From Martinezella dioscoreae (GTDB taxonomy: Bacteria > Pseudomonadota > Alphaproteobacteria > Rhizobiales > Rhizobiaceae), in contig NZ_BLAJ01000004.1 in assembly GCF_009176305.1 (NCBI RefSeq), positions 620,001-684,000 on the forward strand: 64,000 nt of DNA, given 5' to 3'. Made by a program: the position numbers and the translations under genes. Every line of letters starts with the position of its first letter. The stretch's first letter is position 1. Shown here one piece after another: positions 1 to 8,241 of this stretch. The notes beneath the pieces were generated by a model, which was not told the origin of the DNA, searched no databases, and saw only the letters and a program-made list of their open reading frames with translations.

Positions 1-489
1 CTCCGTAGGCCTTGTTTCCTCCAGCACAAAGCGCATCAATAGTCCCTTCAGTTCAGGTTCGCGCACACGGCGGGCTGCCTCTTCCGGCACCATCCATTCG
101 ATTGTCCGCTGCCCACTTTCAGGAAACTTTCCACATTGTTTTCGGACTTCAAGCAGGTGAACTTCGACCACTGACGGTATCGTCTGCCTGTCAGCCAGCA
201 TCTTCAAATATGTGAAATATCCGAATATCCCCTTTTTGACCTTGCCCTTGACGCCTGCCTCTTCCCAGGCTTCGCGTCGCGCCACCTGACCACCATCAAG
301 CCCTTTAATCGGCCATCCCTTCGGAATCATCCATCGTTTGGTCTCCCGTGTGGTGATTAGCAGCACTTCACGCGAATTATCGTCGCGATGCCGAAAGCAT
401 AACGCGCCATATTGCTCGGCCATCTCTCTGGCGGCGATGGTCTCTATATGCGCAGCAAGTCGCGCAAGATGGGGTCGGCGGTTTGACAT
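1..489 (-). CDS. Nudix hydrolase, 3' end cut by window edge
   Basis: Predicted hydrolase of a nucleoside-diphosphate-linked or inositol-polyphosphate substrate, cytosolic. Reading down from the ATG at 489, 163 codons stay open to base 1 with no stop. A Nudix box lies at about residues 58-80: it begins GWPIKGLDG and ends REAWEEAGV, so the REUxEExGU core that binds the metal is intact. The first Glu of the classical box is replaced by Leu, and other diphosphoinositol-phosphohydrolase-like Nudix proteins also lack it. The preceding RWMIPKGW stretch is typical of that subgroup. The C-terminus lies outside the window. The substrate cannot be told from sequence. Confidence 0.85.
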   Translation of the reverse strand, partial: MSNRRPHLARLAAHIETIAAREMAEQYGALCFRHRDDNSREVLLITTRETKRWMIPKGWPIKGLDGGQVARREAWEEAGVKGKVKKGIFGYFTYLKMLADRQTIPSVVEVHLLEVRKQCGKFPESGQRTIEWMVPEEAARRVREPELKGLLMRFVLEETRPTE

Positions 490-640
490 GACACCTCTAA
501 CTTACCGGCCCATGGGACGGCATGATATCGAAACCGACAAGCTCCCTTCAATGCTGTCGCACGAAGCATATTCATGACCGGGCAGTTCCCTGACGGTGCG
601 CTGCATCCGCAACGCACCAAAGATCAAAGGCAACCGTGTT

Positions 641-1141
641 TCATGCGGCCTTTCTGGCCTTCGCATTGGCCGCCGTCTCGGCGAGTTTCGTCAGTTTCTG
701 ATCCGTCGCCCTTTCTTCCTCCAGCGTCTGCTGCAGGAGAGTGACGGCATCCTTCAGACCGAGTTGCTTGGGCCATTCAATAAGCGTGCCGTAGCGGGCA
801 ATTTCGTAGTGCTCGACGGCCTGCGCCGAAGAGATAAGACCGGCATCGAGCGCCGGCGTGCCTTTGAATTCCTCGATGATCTCGTCGGCCTCGGCGATAA
901 TGCCCTGGATTGCTTCGCAGGTCTTTCCGCGCGCTGGCTTCCCAAGCAGCTCGAATACCTGCTCCAAGCGTTCCACGTGGCCTTGGGTTTCGTCGCGGTG
1001 ATGAAGGAAGCCTTGTTTGCCCTCCTCCGCCTGTGCCGCGCATGCCATCTTTGGCAATGCCCTTAGAATCCGCTTCTCGGCATAGTAGATGTCTTTCAAT
1101 GTTTTTAGAAAGAGATCATTTAAAGTCTTCTCGGATGCCAT
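641..1141 (-). CDS. YciE/YciF-type ferritin-like protein (DUF892)
   Basis: This 166-residue, largely helical protein matches the DUF892 family, which includes E. coli YciE/YciF. The family has a ferritin-like four-helix fold, is often stress-induced, and has no settled function. Family-typical features are the N-terminal LNDLFLKTLKDIYYAE, which carries metal-ligand-type acidic residues, and the later EHYEIARYGTL and LLQQTLEEERATD. The length is usual and the C-terminus is Lys/Ala-rich (NAKARKAA). A GGAAC-N16-GGTT motif lies upstream on the same strand at 1264-1288, which suggests control by the EcfG general-stress sigma factor. The gene appears to be transcribed alone, downstream of gcd. Confidence 0.9.
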   Translation of the reverse strand: MASEKTLNDLFLKTLKDIYYAEKRILRALPKMACAAQAEEGKQGFLHHRDETQGHVERLEQVFELLGKPARGKTCEAIQGIIAEADEIIEEFKGTPALDAGLISSAQAVEHYEIARYGTLIEWPKQLGLKDAVTLLQQTLEEERATDQKLTKLAETAANAKARKAA

Positions 1142-1263
1142 TTGGAGTCCCCAACATATTGAGAAAAGATCATTTTGCAGCAGCGCGCCGATGTGCCGGT
1201 CTTTTGCGCGTGATGTTTTCTCCTCTGGGTTGTTCTTGAGATCTTCAGTGGTCTCACACTTCG

Positions 1264-1288
1264 AACCGACGGCCTGAAGATTGGTTCC
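1264..1288 (-). promoter_or_regulatory. EcfG-type general-stress promoter motif upstream of DUF892 gene
   Basis: On the minus strand GGAAC (1288-1284) is followed after exactly 16 bases by GGTT (1267-1264). This fits the alphaproteobacterial EcfG consensus GGAAC-N16/17-CGTT with one mismatch. The leader to the start codon at 1141 would be about 115 bases, longer than at the other sites in this window. Confidence 0.5.
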
Positions 1289-1347
1289 CGTCTCATTCCT
1301 GGAAAAATGCTGTCAGCACCGCCCTGAACGGAAAATTGCTTCCTGAC

Positions 1348-3747
1348 CTAGCGATGCGGCAACGCAAACGCCACGATGTCGTCACCGTTGCGCGACTGCA
1401 AGCCGCCGTGCCCACCAGCTGCAACGACGACATATTGTCTTCCGTCCGAGCCGAGATAGGTCAAGGGGGTGGCGTTTCCACCTGCCGGCAGGTGAAACTG
1501 CCAGACGACCTTTCTCGTCTTGCCATCGAGCGCGCGGATATATTGATCCGTCGTTGCGGCGATGAAGATCAAGCCGCTACGTGTCGCAACACTCCCGCCC
1601 ATGCTGAATATTCCCGTGGGCAGACCAAAGGGCAGGCGCAGTCCAAACGGCCCCATATCCTCTGTCGTTCCAAGGGGACGCTGCCATGCAACCTTTCTTG
1701 TCAACAAATCGATCGCCTGCATCTGACCCCAAGGCGGGCGGGTACAAGGAATGTCAAGCACACCGAGCCAGGCTTTGACGACAATGGAAAAAGGCGTGCC
1801 ATGCTCGGGATTATTTTGGAAGTCAGGCTGCGGATATGGCTGCTTCCATCCGCCCCATGGCGCGAAGAGCCTTTTGGCGAGAGCAGACGCATAGGGCAGC
1901 ATCTGCAGTTGAAACGGCATGAATGTCGTATTGATAAACAAGAGTTTGCGTTCCGGATCGACCGTCGCGCCATACCAATCGGAGGTCCCGTCGAAGGCTG
2001 GCCAGCCGATGGTCGGTTTCAATCCTGGCGGCGTAAACAAACCGTCGTCCCGCATCCGCCGAAAGGAGATCCGGCAGAGAAGCTGATCGATGGGAGTTGC
2101 ACCCCACATATCCGCTTCTCGAAGCTTGGGCGCGAGCAATTGCGGCATGCCGGTCGAGAAGGGTTGTGTGGGCGAATAGCGTTCGCCCGGTATATCGCCC
2201 GGCGGTACCGGCCGCTCGTCGACCTCGGCCAAAGGATGGCCATCGCGGCGGTCAAGAAGAAAAAGCTGGCCTTGTTTGCTGGTTTGAACAAGCGCTGGGA
2301 TACTGCCGCCCCTATCGTCGGGGAGATCGACAAGCGATGGCCCTACGGGAAGATCGAAATCCCAGAGATCATGATGCACGGTTTGAAAATGCCACCTCTC
2401 CTGCCCGGTGGTAAGGTCCAGCGCCACCAGCGAGCTTGAGTAGTGGTCGTCGAAAGATCTGCGCTGCCCTCCGAAATAGTCCGGAGTTGCGTTACCCAGG
2501 GGCACGAAGACGAGATTGAGCTTTGGATCGGCCGTATAGACGCCCCAGCCGTTCGGCGTTCCACGTGTATAGGTTTCATCTGCACCCAACGGCCTGTTAG
2601 CGGGATTCTTCCCCATGTCCCAAGACCATGCAAGTCGCCCCGTGTTTGCGTCAAAGGCGCGTATCACGCCCGAAGGCTCGCCGACGGTCTGATTGTCATA
2701 GACCCATCCTCCCAGAACTATACGCCCGTTCAGGACAAGCGGCGGCGAGGAAATGAAATGAAACCCTGGCGGAACCGGCCCCATGTGATCGCGCAAATCG
2801 ACCGTCCCCCGCTCACCGAACTGTTCGCAGGGCTTGCCCGTATCGGCATCGAGTTCGAACAGCCTTGGAAGATCCGATGCCGTCGAGATTATGCGGTGCG
2901 CGCATGGTCCCGCGGATGCCACGGACGAGGCGTCGTAATATGAAACCCCGCGGCAAGCTTGATAGACATTGTGCGACATGTCGCCGCCCGGATCATAACG
3001 CCATTTCAGCTGTCCCGTCGTTGCATCGAGCGCGATAACCTCGCGATGCGGCGTGCAGAAATAAAGGCTATTTTCAACCTTTATCGGGGTCGCTTCAAAG
3101 CTGAACTCCCTGCCTTTGGAATTCTCACCCGGCCTCGGCTTGTCGCCCGTCGAAAACGACCAAGCCTGTTGCAAGAGATTGACATTGTCAGGCGTGATTT
3201 TGTCGAGAGACGAATACCGGTCTCCCGCTGGCGTGCCTCCGTAGTAGGCCCAATCGCCTGCTGAACCAGCATCGCTGTGATCTCCATCCATGACCTTCCA
3301 GCGGGCGGGATCGCCGAAACTGATGGTCCTGGCTTCGCTGATCCGATAACCAGAGCCAAAGACGAAGATCAGGATCGCCAATGAAAAAACGAGATTGGTG
3401 ACGAGGATCATTCTTGCCCTTGCCAAGCGCTCGATGCGACCGGCAATCCAAGGGGACCAGATCCATAAGCCAAGAACCGCCGGAGCGACCAGTCTCGGGA
3501 TAAGCGCCCAGCCATCAAAAACGGATTCGGTCAGAGCCCATGCCAGCGTCCCGATCAGCAATAACGTGTAAAGCCATGGACCGAAGACGCTTCCCCTGGA
3601 CAACAGCACTGCAACACACAAAAGGCTGATACCAGCTATTAGATAATAGGAAGTGCCGCCGAGTACGAATAGCCATGCGCCAAGGCACGCAAGGGTGATG
3701 CCGATTAGCCCGACGAGATAGGCCGTAAACATGAAAAGAACGCGCAT
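1348..3747 (-). CDS. gcd: Membrane-bound PQQ-dependent glucose dehydrogenase
   Basis: This quinoprotein oxidises glucose (or related aldoses/polyols) to gluconolactone in the periplasm and passes electrons to ubiquinone. About 799 residues is the family length. Residues 1-145 hold five hydrophobic segments, the usual N-terminal anchor. From about residue 165 the periplasmic beta-propeller begins with WAYYGGTPAGDRYSSLDKI, followed by repeats of the type DATTGQLKWRYD, DANTGRLAWSWD and DLTTGQERWHFQ. The C-terminus ends in the family-typical GGHGGLQSRNGD region. The ATG at 3747 is chosen over a TTG at 3750 because GGAG sits 5 bases before it. The DUF2934 gene lies 65 bp upstream on the same strand and probably shares its promoter. 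PQQ synthesis genes are not in the window. Confidence 0.95.
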   Translation of the reverse strand: MRVLFMFTAYLVGLIGITLACLGAWLFVLGGTSYYLIAGISLLCVAVLLSRGSVFGPWLYTLLLIGTLAWALTESVFDGWALIPRLVAPAVLGLWIWSPWIAGRIERLARARMILVTNLVFSLAILIFVFGSGYRISEARTISFGDPARWKVMDGDHSDAGSAGDWAYYGGTPAGDRYSSLDKITPDNVNLLQQAWSFSTGDKPRPGENSKGREFSFEATPIKVENSLYFCTPHREVIALDATTGQLKWRYDPGGDMSHNVYQACRGVSYYDASSVASAGPCAHRIISTASDLPRLFELDADTGKPCEQFGERGTVDLRDHMGPVPPGFHFISSPPLVLNGRIVLGGWVYDNQTVGEPSGVIRAFDANTGRLAWSWDMGKNPANRPLGADETYTRGTPNGWGVYTADPKLNLVFVPLGNATPDYFGGQRRSFDDHYSSSLVALDLTTGQERWHFQTVHHDLWDFDLPVGPSLVDLPDDRGGSIPALVQTSKQGQLFLLDRRDGHPLAEVDERPVPPGDIPGERYSPTQPFSTGMPQLLAPKLREADMWGATPIDQLLCRISFRRMRDDGLFTPPGLKPTIGWPAFDGTSDWYGATVDPERKLLFINTTFMPFQLQMLPYASALAKRLFAPWGGWKQPYPQPDFQNNPEHGTPFSIVVKAWLGVLDIPCTRPPWGQMQAIDLLTRKVAWQRPLGTTEDMGPFGLRLPFGLPTGIFSMGGSVATRSGLIFIAATTDQYIRALDGKTRKVVWQFHLPAGGNATPLTYLGSDGRQYVVVAAGGHGGLQSRNGDDIVAFALPHR

Positions 3748-3812
3748 CAAGGCTCCTCTCGTTGGCGCGAAGCGTGGTCAAGCGTTCGACCGATTAGAAG
3801 AAGTAAGCCATC

Positions 3813-4091
3813 TCACTTGTTCTCGGAGGCAAGCTCTCCTGGCTTGAATCTCCCTGGCTTGGCTTCTTGTGAGGGAATGGCATCCGACGACGTGGGAGCT
3901 GGGCGGGTTTCATCCTCCGACTCCGGCACCACGCCGGCATGATGGTCATCAGACGATGTTTTCGGGAGATCTTCGTCACGCGCCCTTAGCTCACGTTCCG
4001 CATCCAACCAATGGCGCAATGCCTGCCCATTCGGCTTTCCTTCCATTTCCCACCTGGCATAGGCAGCCTTTCTGATGTCCTCTTTTGTCAT
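3813..4091 (-). CDS. DUF2934 domain small protein
   Basis: A 92-residue hydrophilic protein. Residues 1-40 fit the DUF2934 pattern, a short helical motif with IRKAAYARWEMEGKP and HWLDAEREL. The rest is a low-complexity acidic tail rich in Asp, Glu, Ser and Pro. DUF2934 proteins are common in rhizobia and have no known function. The gene sits between the cysteine hydrolase and gcd on the same strand. A possible EcfG-type promoter lies at 4122-4146, giving a short leader of about 25 bases, so this gene may head a DUF2934-gcd transcript. Confidence 0.8.
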   Translation of the reverse strand: MTKEDIRKAAYARWEMEGKPNGQALRHWLDAERELRARDEDLPKTSSDDHHAGVVPESEDETRPAPTSSDAIPSQEAKPGRFKPGELASENK

Positions 4092-4121
4092 CGGAGAGCC
4101 CTTTCACAGATACCGACATCC

Positions 4122-4146
4122 AACTGCGCCGGAGCCGCGGAGTTCC
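4122..4146 (-). promoter_or_regulatory. Possible EcfG-type promoter motif (weaker) upstream of DUF2934-gcd
   Basis: On the minus strand GGAAC (4146-4142) is followed after 16 bases by AGTT (4125-4122). The -35 element is perfect and the -10 has one mismatch. The position 31 bases before the start codon fits a promoter. Confidence 0.35.
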
Positions 4147-4250
4147 CGAATGGACCATGTCCTCAATGAATCCGGTCGGCGATCGATTATGGGAAATCCT
4201 TCTGTATTTATGCTGGCTCATGCACAGGGGCGAGCTAACCATCGCCGTTA

Positions 4251-4823
4251 TCATTCCGCAGACAGAAACTCTTCGACCGTCACAATTTTGGCCTGTACGG
4301 AAAATCGCCTTTCAAACAGCGTAAGCGCTGCGTCGTGCGCATCGTCATCACCACTGCATACGGCATCCCTCAGGATGATAACGCCATAACCGAGATCGAT
4401 GGCGCCAAGTACCGCGGCCAGGACGCAGACGTCCGTCTCTCCCCCGCTTATGACTAAAGTGTCGATGCCTTGACGGGACAATATCTGATGGAGACGACCA
4501 TCCACCCACGGCGAATACGTGAATTTGTCAAATATGCGCGCTGGCGGCGTCAGGGCTCGAAAGACTGGAAGCACGTCCATCAACTCTTGAGGCAGCTTGC
4601 TGGCGGTCATCATGTTCCATTTCTCGTAATAGGCCCGCCATTTGCCTGGCATGATGTCCGGCTGTGCTGGTGGCATGAAGCGCGTGAAAATCGTCCGCTC
4701 GGGAAATCGTCCCACCACCTCCACAACCTGATCCAGCGTGCGGGCCATCCAGGGCACCTGCCAGGGTGTTGGTTCAAAGAACATGCATTGCATGTCGATG
4801 CACAAATGCAGCCAGGTTTTCAT
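4251..4823 (-). CDS. Cysteine hydrolase (isochorismatase-like family)
   Basis: A predicted amidohydrolase of the isochorismatase/nicotinamidase fold, 190 residues, cytosolic. The catalytic Asp is in CIDMQCMF (about residue 10). The catalytic Cys sits in the diagnostic GGETDVCVLAAVLGA stretch (near residue 130), followed by the usual D-A-V-C-S turn. The substrate is unknown; nicotinamide, isochorismate, ureido or biuret-type amides are all handled by the family. It lies 27 bp after the 81-residue protein on the same strand and is probably the fourth gene of the operon starting with the alcohol dehydrogenase at 7121. Confidence 0.85.
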   Translation of the reverse strand: MKTWLHLCIDMQCMFFEPTPWQVPWMARTLDQVVEVVGRFPERTIFTRFMPPAQPDIMPGKWRAYYEKWNMMTASKLPQELMDVLPVFRALTPPARIFDKFTYSPWVDGRLHQILSRQGIDTLVISGGETDVCVLAAVLGAIDLGYGVIILRDAVCSGDDDAHDAALTLFERRFSVQAKIVTVEEFLSAE

Positions 4824-4850
4824 CCCGCCATCATCCAGCCAAACAGGAAT

Positions 4851-5096
4851 TCAGCCGCGATATTTGCCCTCGTTCATGTCACGCGGATCATAATTGAGAT
4901 CCCAGTCCTTTTCGGGTTCTGCCGATCCTGGTGGGGTCTTGTTTACGGTTGCATCGCTGGAACCGGTAATGACCCTTGGCTTGGCGCTCGCGACACCGTC
5001 ACTCTGACTGCCATGCAACAGCTTTCGATACTGACCTTTGGCGTCCTGAGTGGGATCTCCCCTCTTCTTTCCGCCTGGATTGTTCGACTTGGCCAT
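4851..5096 (-). CDS. Small hydrophilic hypothetical protein, 81 aa
   Basis: I do not recognise a named domain. The protein is Lys/Gly/Asp-rich with no membrane segment: a basic Gly/Lys N-terminus (NNPGGKKRGD), a Gly/Ser middle, and an acidic C-terminus containing DWDLNYDPRDMNEGKYRG. It looks intrinsically disordered, like many general-stress proteins of rhizobia. A GAGG ribosome binding site precedes the ATG at 5096. It lies 40 bp after the SDR gene and 27 bp before the cysteine hydrolase, all on one strand, so co-transcription is likely. Confidence 0.65.
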   Translation of the reverse strand: MAKSNNPGGKKRGDPTQDAKGQYRKLLHGSQSDGVASAKPRVITGSSDATVNKTPPGSAEPEKDWDLNYDPRDMNEGKYRG

Positions 5097-5136
5097 TACG
5101 ATACCTCGCTTGCTTGTCGGACCTCATGGAAGCTGA

Positions 5137-5937
5137 TTAATTTTCGGCCGAGCCCGGGCGGGCCGTTTTTGCATGCTGGTGCGCCAAGATGCTGGCCGGT
5201 GTTATGTTCGCCACCGCGGCTTGGAGCTTGTTCTTCCAGCCGCTCACGACATCCGCTTCACCGTCCATCATCGCATCGAAGCCGATCCGGGCGACTTCCG
5301 CGGGATTATCCTTCTTGGCTTGGCCAATTTCCGTGTCCATCAAGCCGGCCCGCTTAAAGAAATTCGTGTCCGTTGCCCCAGGCATCAGGCAACTGACCGA
5401 CACGCCGGTACCTTTCAATTCTTCGCGCAGAGCGAAGGAGAAGCTATTGATAAAGGCCTTGGTTCCATTGTAGATCGCCTGGTAAGCGCCCGGCAGGAAC
5501 CCGGCAATCGAGCCGGTCAGCAGAATGCGGCCATTGCCGCGGCTTCTCATCTGATTTCCGATGTGCTGGATCAGATACACGGTTCCGACGATATTGGTAT
5601 CAATGACCTTTCTGGCGCGGGTAAAGTCTTGATCGAGAAATTGCCGGCCCAACCCCTGTCCGGCATTTGCCATGAGCAAATCAACGGGCCGACCGGTCGC
5701 GGCGATGCTCGCCAAAAGCGTGTCGACCCCGAATGGTGTCGAAAGATCGGTCTGCACCGCCTGCACCTCGCCGCCAAACTTTCTGAGCTGCACGGCCGCG
5801 GTTTCGATCTCGCTCTCGTCAGCCGCCACGATGAGATTGTAACCTTCCGCGGCGGCGCAGGCCGCCAGTTCATAACCGATGCCGCGCGAGGCGCCGGTGA
5901 TGACAGCCAGTCCATTTTCCAAAGCCCTCTTGGCCAT
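5137..5937 (-). CDS. Short-chain dehydrogenase/reductase
   Basis: An NAD(P)-dependent SDR oxidoreductase of about 266 residues. The dinucleotide-binding TGASRGIG motif is at residues 13-20, NAG appears in LLMANAGQG, the active-site Ser in LLTGSIAGF, and the catalytic Tyr/Lys in YNGTK. The start at 5937 is chosen because AAGGAG lies 8 bases upstream; an upstream in-frame ATG would overlap the preceding gene. It begins 14 bp after the zinc alcohol dehydrogenase and is clearly in its operon. The substrate is not determinable. The pairing with an alcohol dehydrogenase and the EcfG-type promoter suggests a stress-linked carbonyl or alcohol detoxification role (inference). Confidence 0.88.
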   Translation of the reverse strand: MAKRALENGLAVITGASRGIGYELAACAAAEGYNLIVAADESEIETAAVQLRKFGGEVQAVQTDLSTPFGVDTLLASIAATGRPVDLLMANAGQGLGRQFLDQDFTRARKVIDTNIVGTVYLIQHIGNQMRSRGNGRILLTGSIAGFLPGAYQAIYNGTKAFINSFSFALREELKGTGVSVSCLMPGATDTNFFKRAGLMDTEIGQAKKDNPAEVARIGFDAMMDGEADVVSGWKNKLQAAVANITPASILAHQHAKTARPGSAEN

Positions 5938-5951
5938 AAGCCTGCTCCTTC

Positions 5952-7121
5952 TCAAGGTTTGAGCACGACTTTCACGCAACCGTCCTGTTTGTCGCGAAAA
6001 AGCTTGTAAAGGTCAGGCCCGTCTTCAAGGGTTCCGCGGTGGGTAACGACGAAGGAAGGATCGATTTCGCCCTTTTCGATACGTTCCATCAACATGGGCA
6101 GGTAATGTTGCACCGGCGTCTGCGCCATCTTGAAGGTCAGGCCTCTATTGATCGCCGATCCCATTGGAATCTTGTCGAGATATCCGCCATAAACGCCGAC
6201 GATCGATACGGTGCCGAAGTTGCGACAACAATGGATGGCCTGGCGCAAGACGTGGGGCCGGTCCGTACCCATGAAGGTCGCCACCTTGATGCGATCCCAT
6301 CTGGAAGCCCAACTGGCGGAAGCCTCGGCCTCGGTTCCCACCGCGTCAATACATGCATCGGCACCACGTCCTCGGGTCATTTCCATGATGCGGTCATAGA
6401 CATCTTCTTCCAGGAAATTGACCGTCTCGGCGCCGCCAGCTTCAGCCAGCAAAAGACGCGTTGGAACGGTATCGATGGCGATAACGCGTTCAGCACCTAG
6501 CAGGAAAGCCGATCGAATGGCCATTTGACCCACCGGACCACATCCCCAGATCGCGATCGTGTCGCCTTGCTGAATACTGCAGAATTCCGCCGCCATATAA
6601 CCGGTCGGGAAGATATCGGAGAGAAACAGGACCTGTTCGTCATCCAGCCCATTTGGAACCTTGGCTGGCCCGACGTCGCCATAGGGAACGCGCAGATATT
6701 CGGCCTGGCCGCCGCTGTAGCCGCCAAGGAGGTGAGAATAGCCGAACAGGCCGGCTGGCGAATTTCCCCAAAGCTTCGTTACCTTCGAACGGTCGGGATT
6801 TGTCCGCTCGCAACCTGAGAAGAAGCCGCGCTGGCAAAAGAAGCATTCGCCGCAGGCGATCGTGAAGGGAACGACCACGCGGTCTCCGACGGCCAATCGT
6901 GAGACCCCTTTGCCGACCTCGACGACTTCCCCCATGGTTTCATGGCCCATGATATCACCGCTTTCCATGGCGGGCATCACGCCATCATAGAGATGGAGGT
7001 CGGAACCGCAGATCGCGCACGCGGTTACCTTTATGATGATGTCGCGTTCATCGTCTAACCGAGGATCGGGAACACTCTCGCACCGTATGTCATGCTTGCC
7101 GTGCCAGGTCAGTGCTTTCAT
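5952..7121 (-). CDS. Zinc-dependent alcohol dehydrogenase (MDR family, formaldehyde-dehydrogenase-like)
   Basis: A 389-residue medium-chain dehydrogenase. The catalytic zinc site is seen in CAICGSDLHLYDG and GHETMGEVVEVG. The structural zinc lobe is CGECFFCQRGFFSGC. The coenzyme-binding Rossmann motif is IWGCGPVGQMA. The long insert after the structural zinc resembles glutathione-independent formaldehyde dehydrogenases and threonine-dehydrogenase-like enzymes. A frame open to 7295 exists, but the ATG at 7121 has GGAGG placed correctly and gives the family N-terminus MKALTWHGKHD. It heads a four-gene run (ADH, SDR, 81-aa protein, cysteine hydrolase). An EcfG-type motif at 7152-7176 ends 30 bp before the start. 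The substrate is unproven. Confidence 0.9.
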   Translation of the reverse strand: MKALTWHGKHDIRCESVPDPRLDDERDIIIKVTACAICGSDLHLYDGVMPAMESGDIMGHETMGEVVEVGKGVSRLAVGDRVVVPFTIACGECFFCQRGFFSGCERTNPDRSKVTKLWGNSPAGLFGYSHLLGGYSGGQAEYLRVPYGDVGPAKVPNGLDDEQVLFLSDIFPTGYMAAEFCSIQQGDTIAIWGCGPVGQMAIRSAFLLGAERVIAIDTVPTRLLLAEAGGAETVNFLEEDVYDRIMEMTRGRGADACIDAVGTEAEASASWASRWDRIKVATFMGTDRPHVLRQAIHCCRNFGTVSIVGVYGGYLDKIPMGSAINRGLTFKMAQTPVQHYLPMLMERIEKGEIDPSFVVTHRGTLEDGPDLYKLFRDKQDGCVKVVLKP

Positions 7122-7151
7122 CGGTTCCTCCAACATCTCGATCCTGCGCCA

Positions 7152-7176
7152 AACAGTCGGCCTGCGGCGATGTTCC
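7152..7176 (-). promoter_or_regulatory. EcfG-type general-stress promoter motif of the ADH-SDR operon
   Basis: On the minus strand GGAAC (7176-7172) is followed after 16 bases by TGTT (7155-7152), then TG; read with N17 the -10 is GTTT. The predicted transcript start lies roughly 25 bases before the ADH start codon. Confidence 0.5.
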
Positions 7177-7311
7177 CAGGCAACTGAAATTTGGCGGCCG
7201 GAGTTCACGACCGAGCAACCGATGGGATACTGGCGTACCCTCGCCGGTATCGATCTGGGAGATGTTCGACTGTTGCTAATCCCCGACATCCGCAAAGCCT
7301 GATTTGAAAAG

Positions 7312-7336
7312 GGAACTTTCGAGTCGGAAGGAGGTT
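7312..7336 (+). promoter_or_regulatory. EcfG-type general-stress promoter motif before small membrane protein
   Basis: GGAAC (7312-7316), exactly 16 bases, then GGTT (7333-7336). It points toward the small ORF starting at 7379 and, with the minus-strand site at 7152-7176, makes this intergenic region a divergent stress promoter. Confidence 0.5.
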
Positions 7337-7378
7337 TGGATGTGAAACGCTGGTTTCTAGCACAGGGAAAGTGCAGTC

Positions 7379-7540
7379 ATGGCCGTCTTCGAAAAGGGAA
7401 AATTCGGTGCTCTGATTGCCTATATCATATTGGCGGTGCTTATCGGCTGTGTACTTGTCGCGGGAGCCCTTTTCTTTCATCGACATGAGCCACAACGGCC
7501 CGGTCAGCCCTCGCCCCATGCCCTGGATCAATCCCAATAG
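7379..7540 (+). CDS. Small single-span membrane protein, 53 aa
   Basis: This short ORF starts MAVFEKGKFGALIAYI and ends DQSQ. Residues 9-33 form one strongly hydrophobic segment, flanked by Lys on the N side and HRHEPQRPG on the C side, which predicts an N-in single-pass inner-membrane peptide. No named family is recognised. A GGAAC-N16-GGTT motif ends 42 bp upstream of the start codon, which supports a real stress-induced transcript. The ribosome binding site is weak (AGGGA about 11 bases upstream). Confidence 0.45.
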   Translation: MAVFEKGKFGALIAYIILAVLIGCVLVAGALFFHRHEPQRPGQPSPHALDQSQ

Positions 7541-8241
7541 TATGAAGAAAAAGCCAAGGCCGCCCGATCACGATCGGCGTCTCCCACCAGACGCGCCATG
7601 AATCCAATCCAGCCCAGCGGCCTTTGAATTCATGACGCGCCTCAGGAGGCGGCTCGCCAGCGGATTTGCGAGCCAGGAGGGACCGGCGTGACTTCCCTCC
7701 GGCGGTCGAACCCTCATGAGCGGGATTTGTTCCTGAATGGAGATAATATCAAGCCGATACCGTGCGGATAAAATGCCGCGCCGATCACGCTCGGCTTCAG
7801 GCGCAAAAACCTAAGGCTTTTGGTCCGCCAGCAGCGCAAGATCTTCCAGACAGACTGTCTCGCCGCGATTCCTGAATCAAGGGCGATACTTCTTGATTGC
7901 CAGCTGTCTCAAAACGGAGATCTCGTTCAACGGGTGAATGACCGTGCCGGGATCGGCGGCCGCGCACTATTGCAATTGACTTCAGTTACGCGTCCGAGGA
8001 TGTTCAAAACGCCTCGGCCAGCATTCGCCGCATGCTCTGGACCAGTTTCGCCGATGTCCCCACCATTGGTGCGAAGCAGCGCAGGCGGTACCGCCGGCCA
8101 CTTACTGATAAACGCAGGTTTTGACGCAACCTTCCGTAGCCCTGCAAGTTGGGAGGAAATGGAGGCCGAGGCGGTTCAAAACACTGTACAGTCAGGCAAG
8201 GAGTTTGTAGATCGTCTTGGTCCTGACGTGGAAGCGATATC
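7541..8241. other. 700-bp stretch with no convincing gene
   Basis: Only weak open frames are present. The longest plus frame (7820-8395) runs through the start of the receiver gene, has a poor composition and no recognisable domain. A second frame over 7967-8120 reads protein-like for about 50 codons and then stops. The region may be a decayed gene in front of the receiver or a long regulatory leader; nothing decides between these. Confidence 0.4.

Noticed and set aside
585..589. GTTCC at 585-589 as a possible EcfG -35 on the minus strand
   Set aside because: No GTT-type -10 at 16 or 17 bases distance.
1336..2439. 367-codon open frame opposite gcd
   Set aside because: Shadow of the gcd gene; no ribosome site, no recognisable fold.
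7205..7537. 110-codon minus frame upstream of ADH
   Set aside because: It covers the divergent promoter motifs and is antisense to the more likely small membrane peptide.
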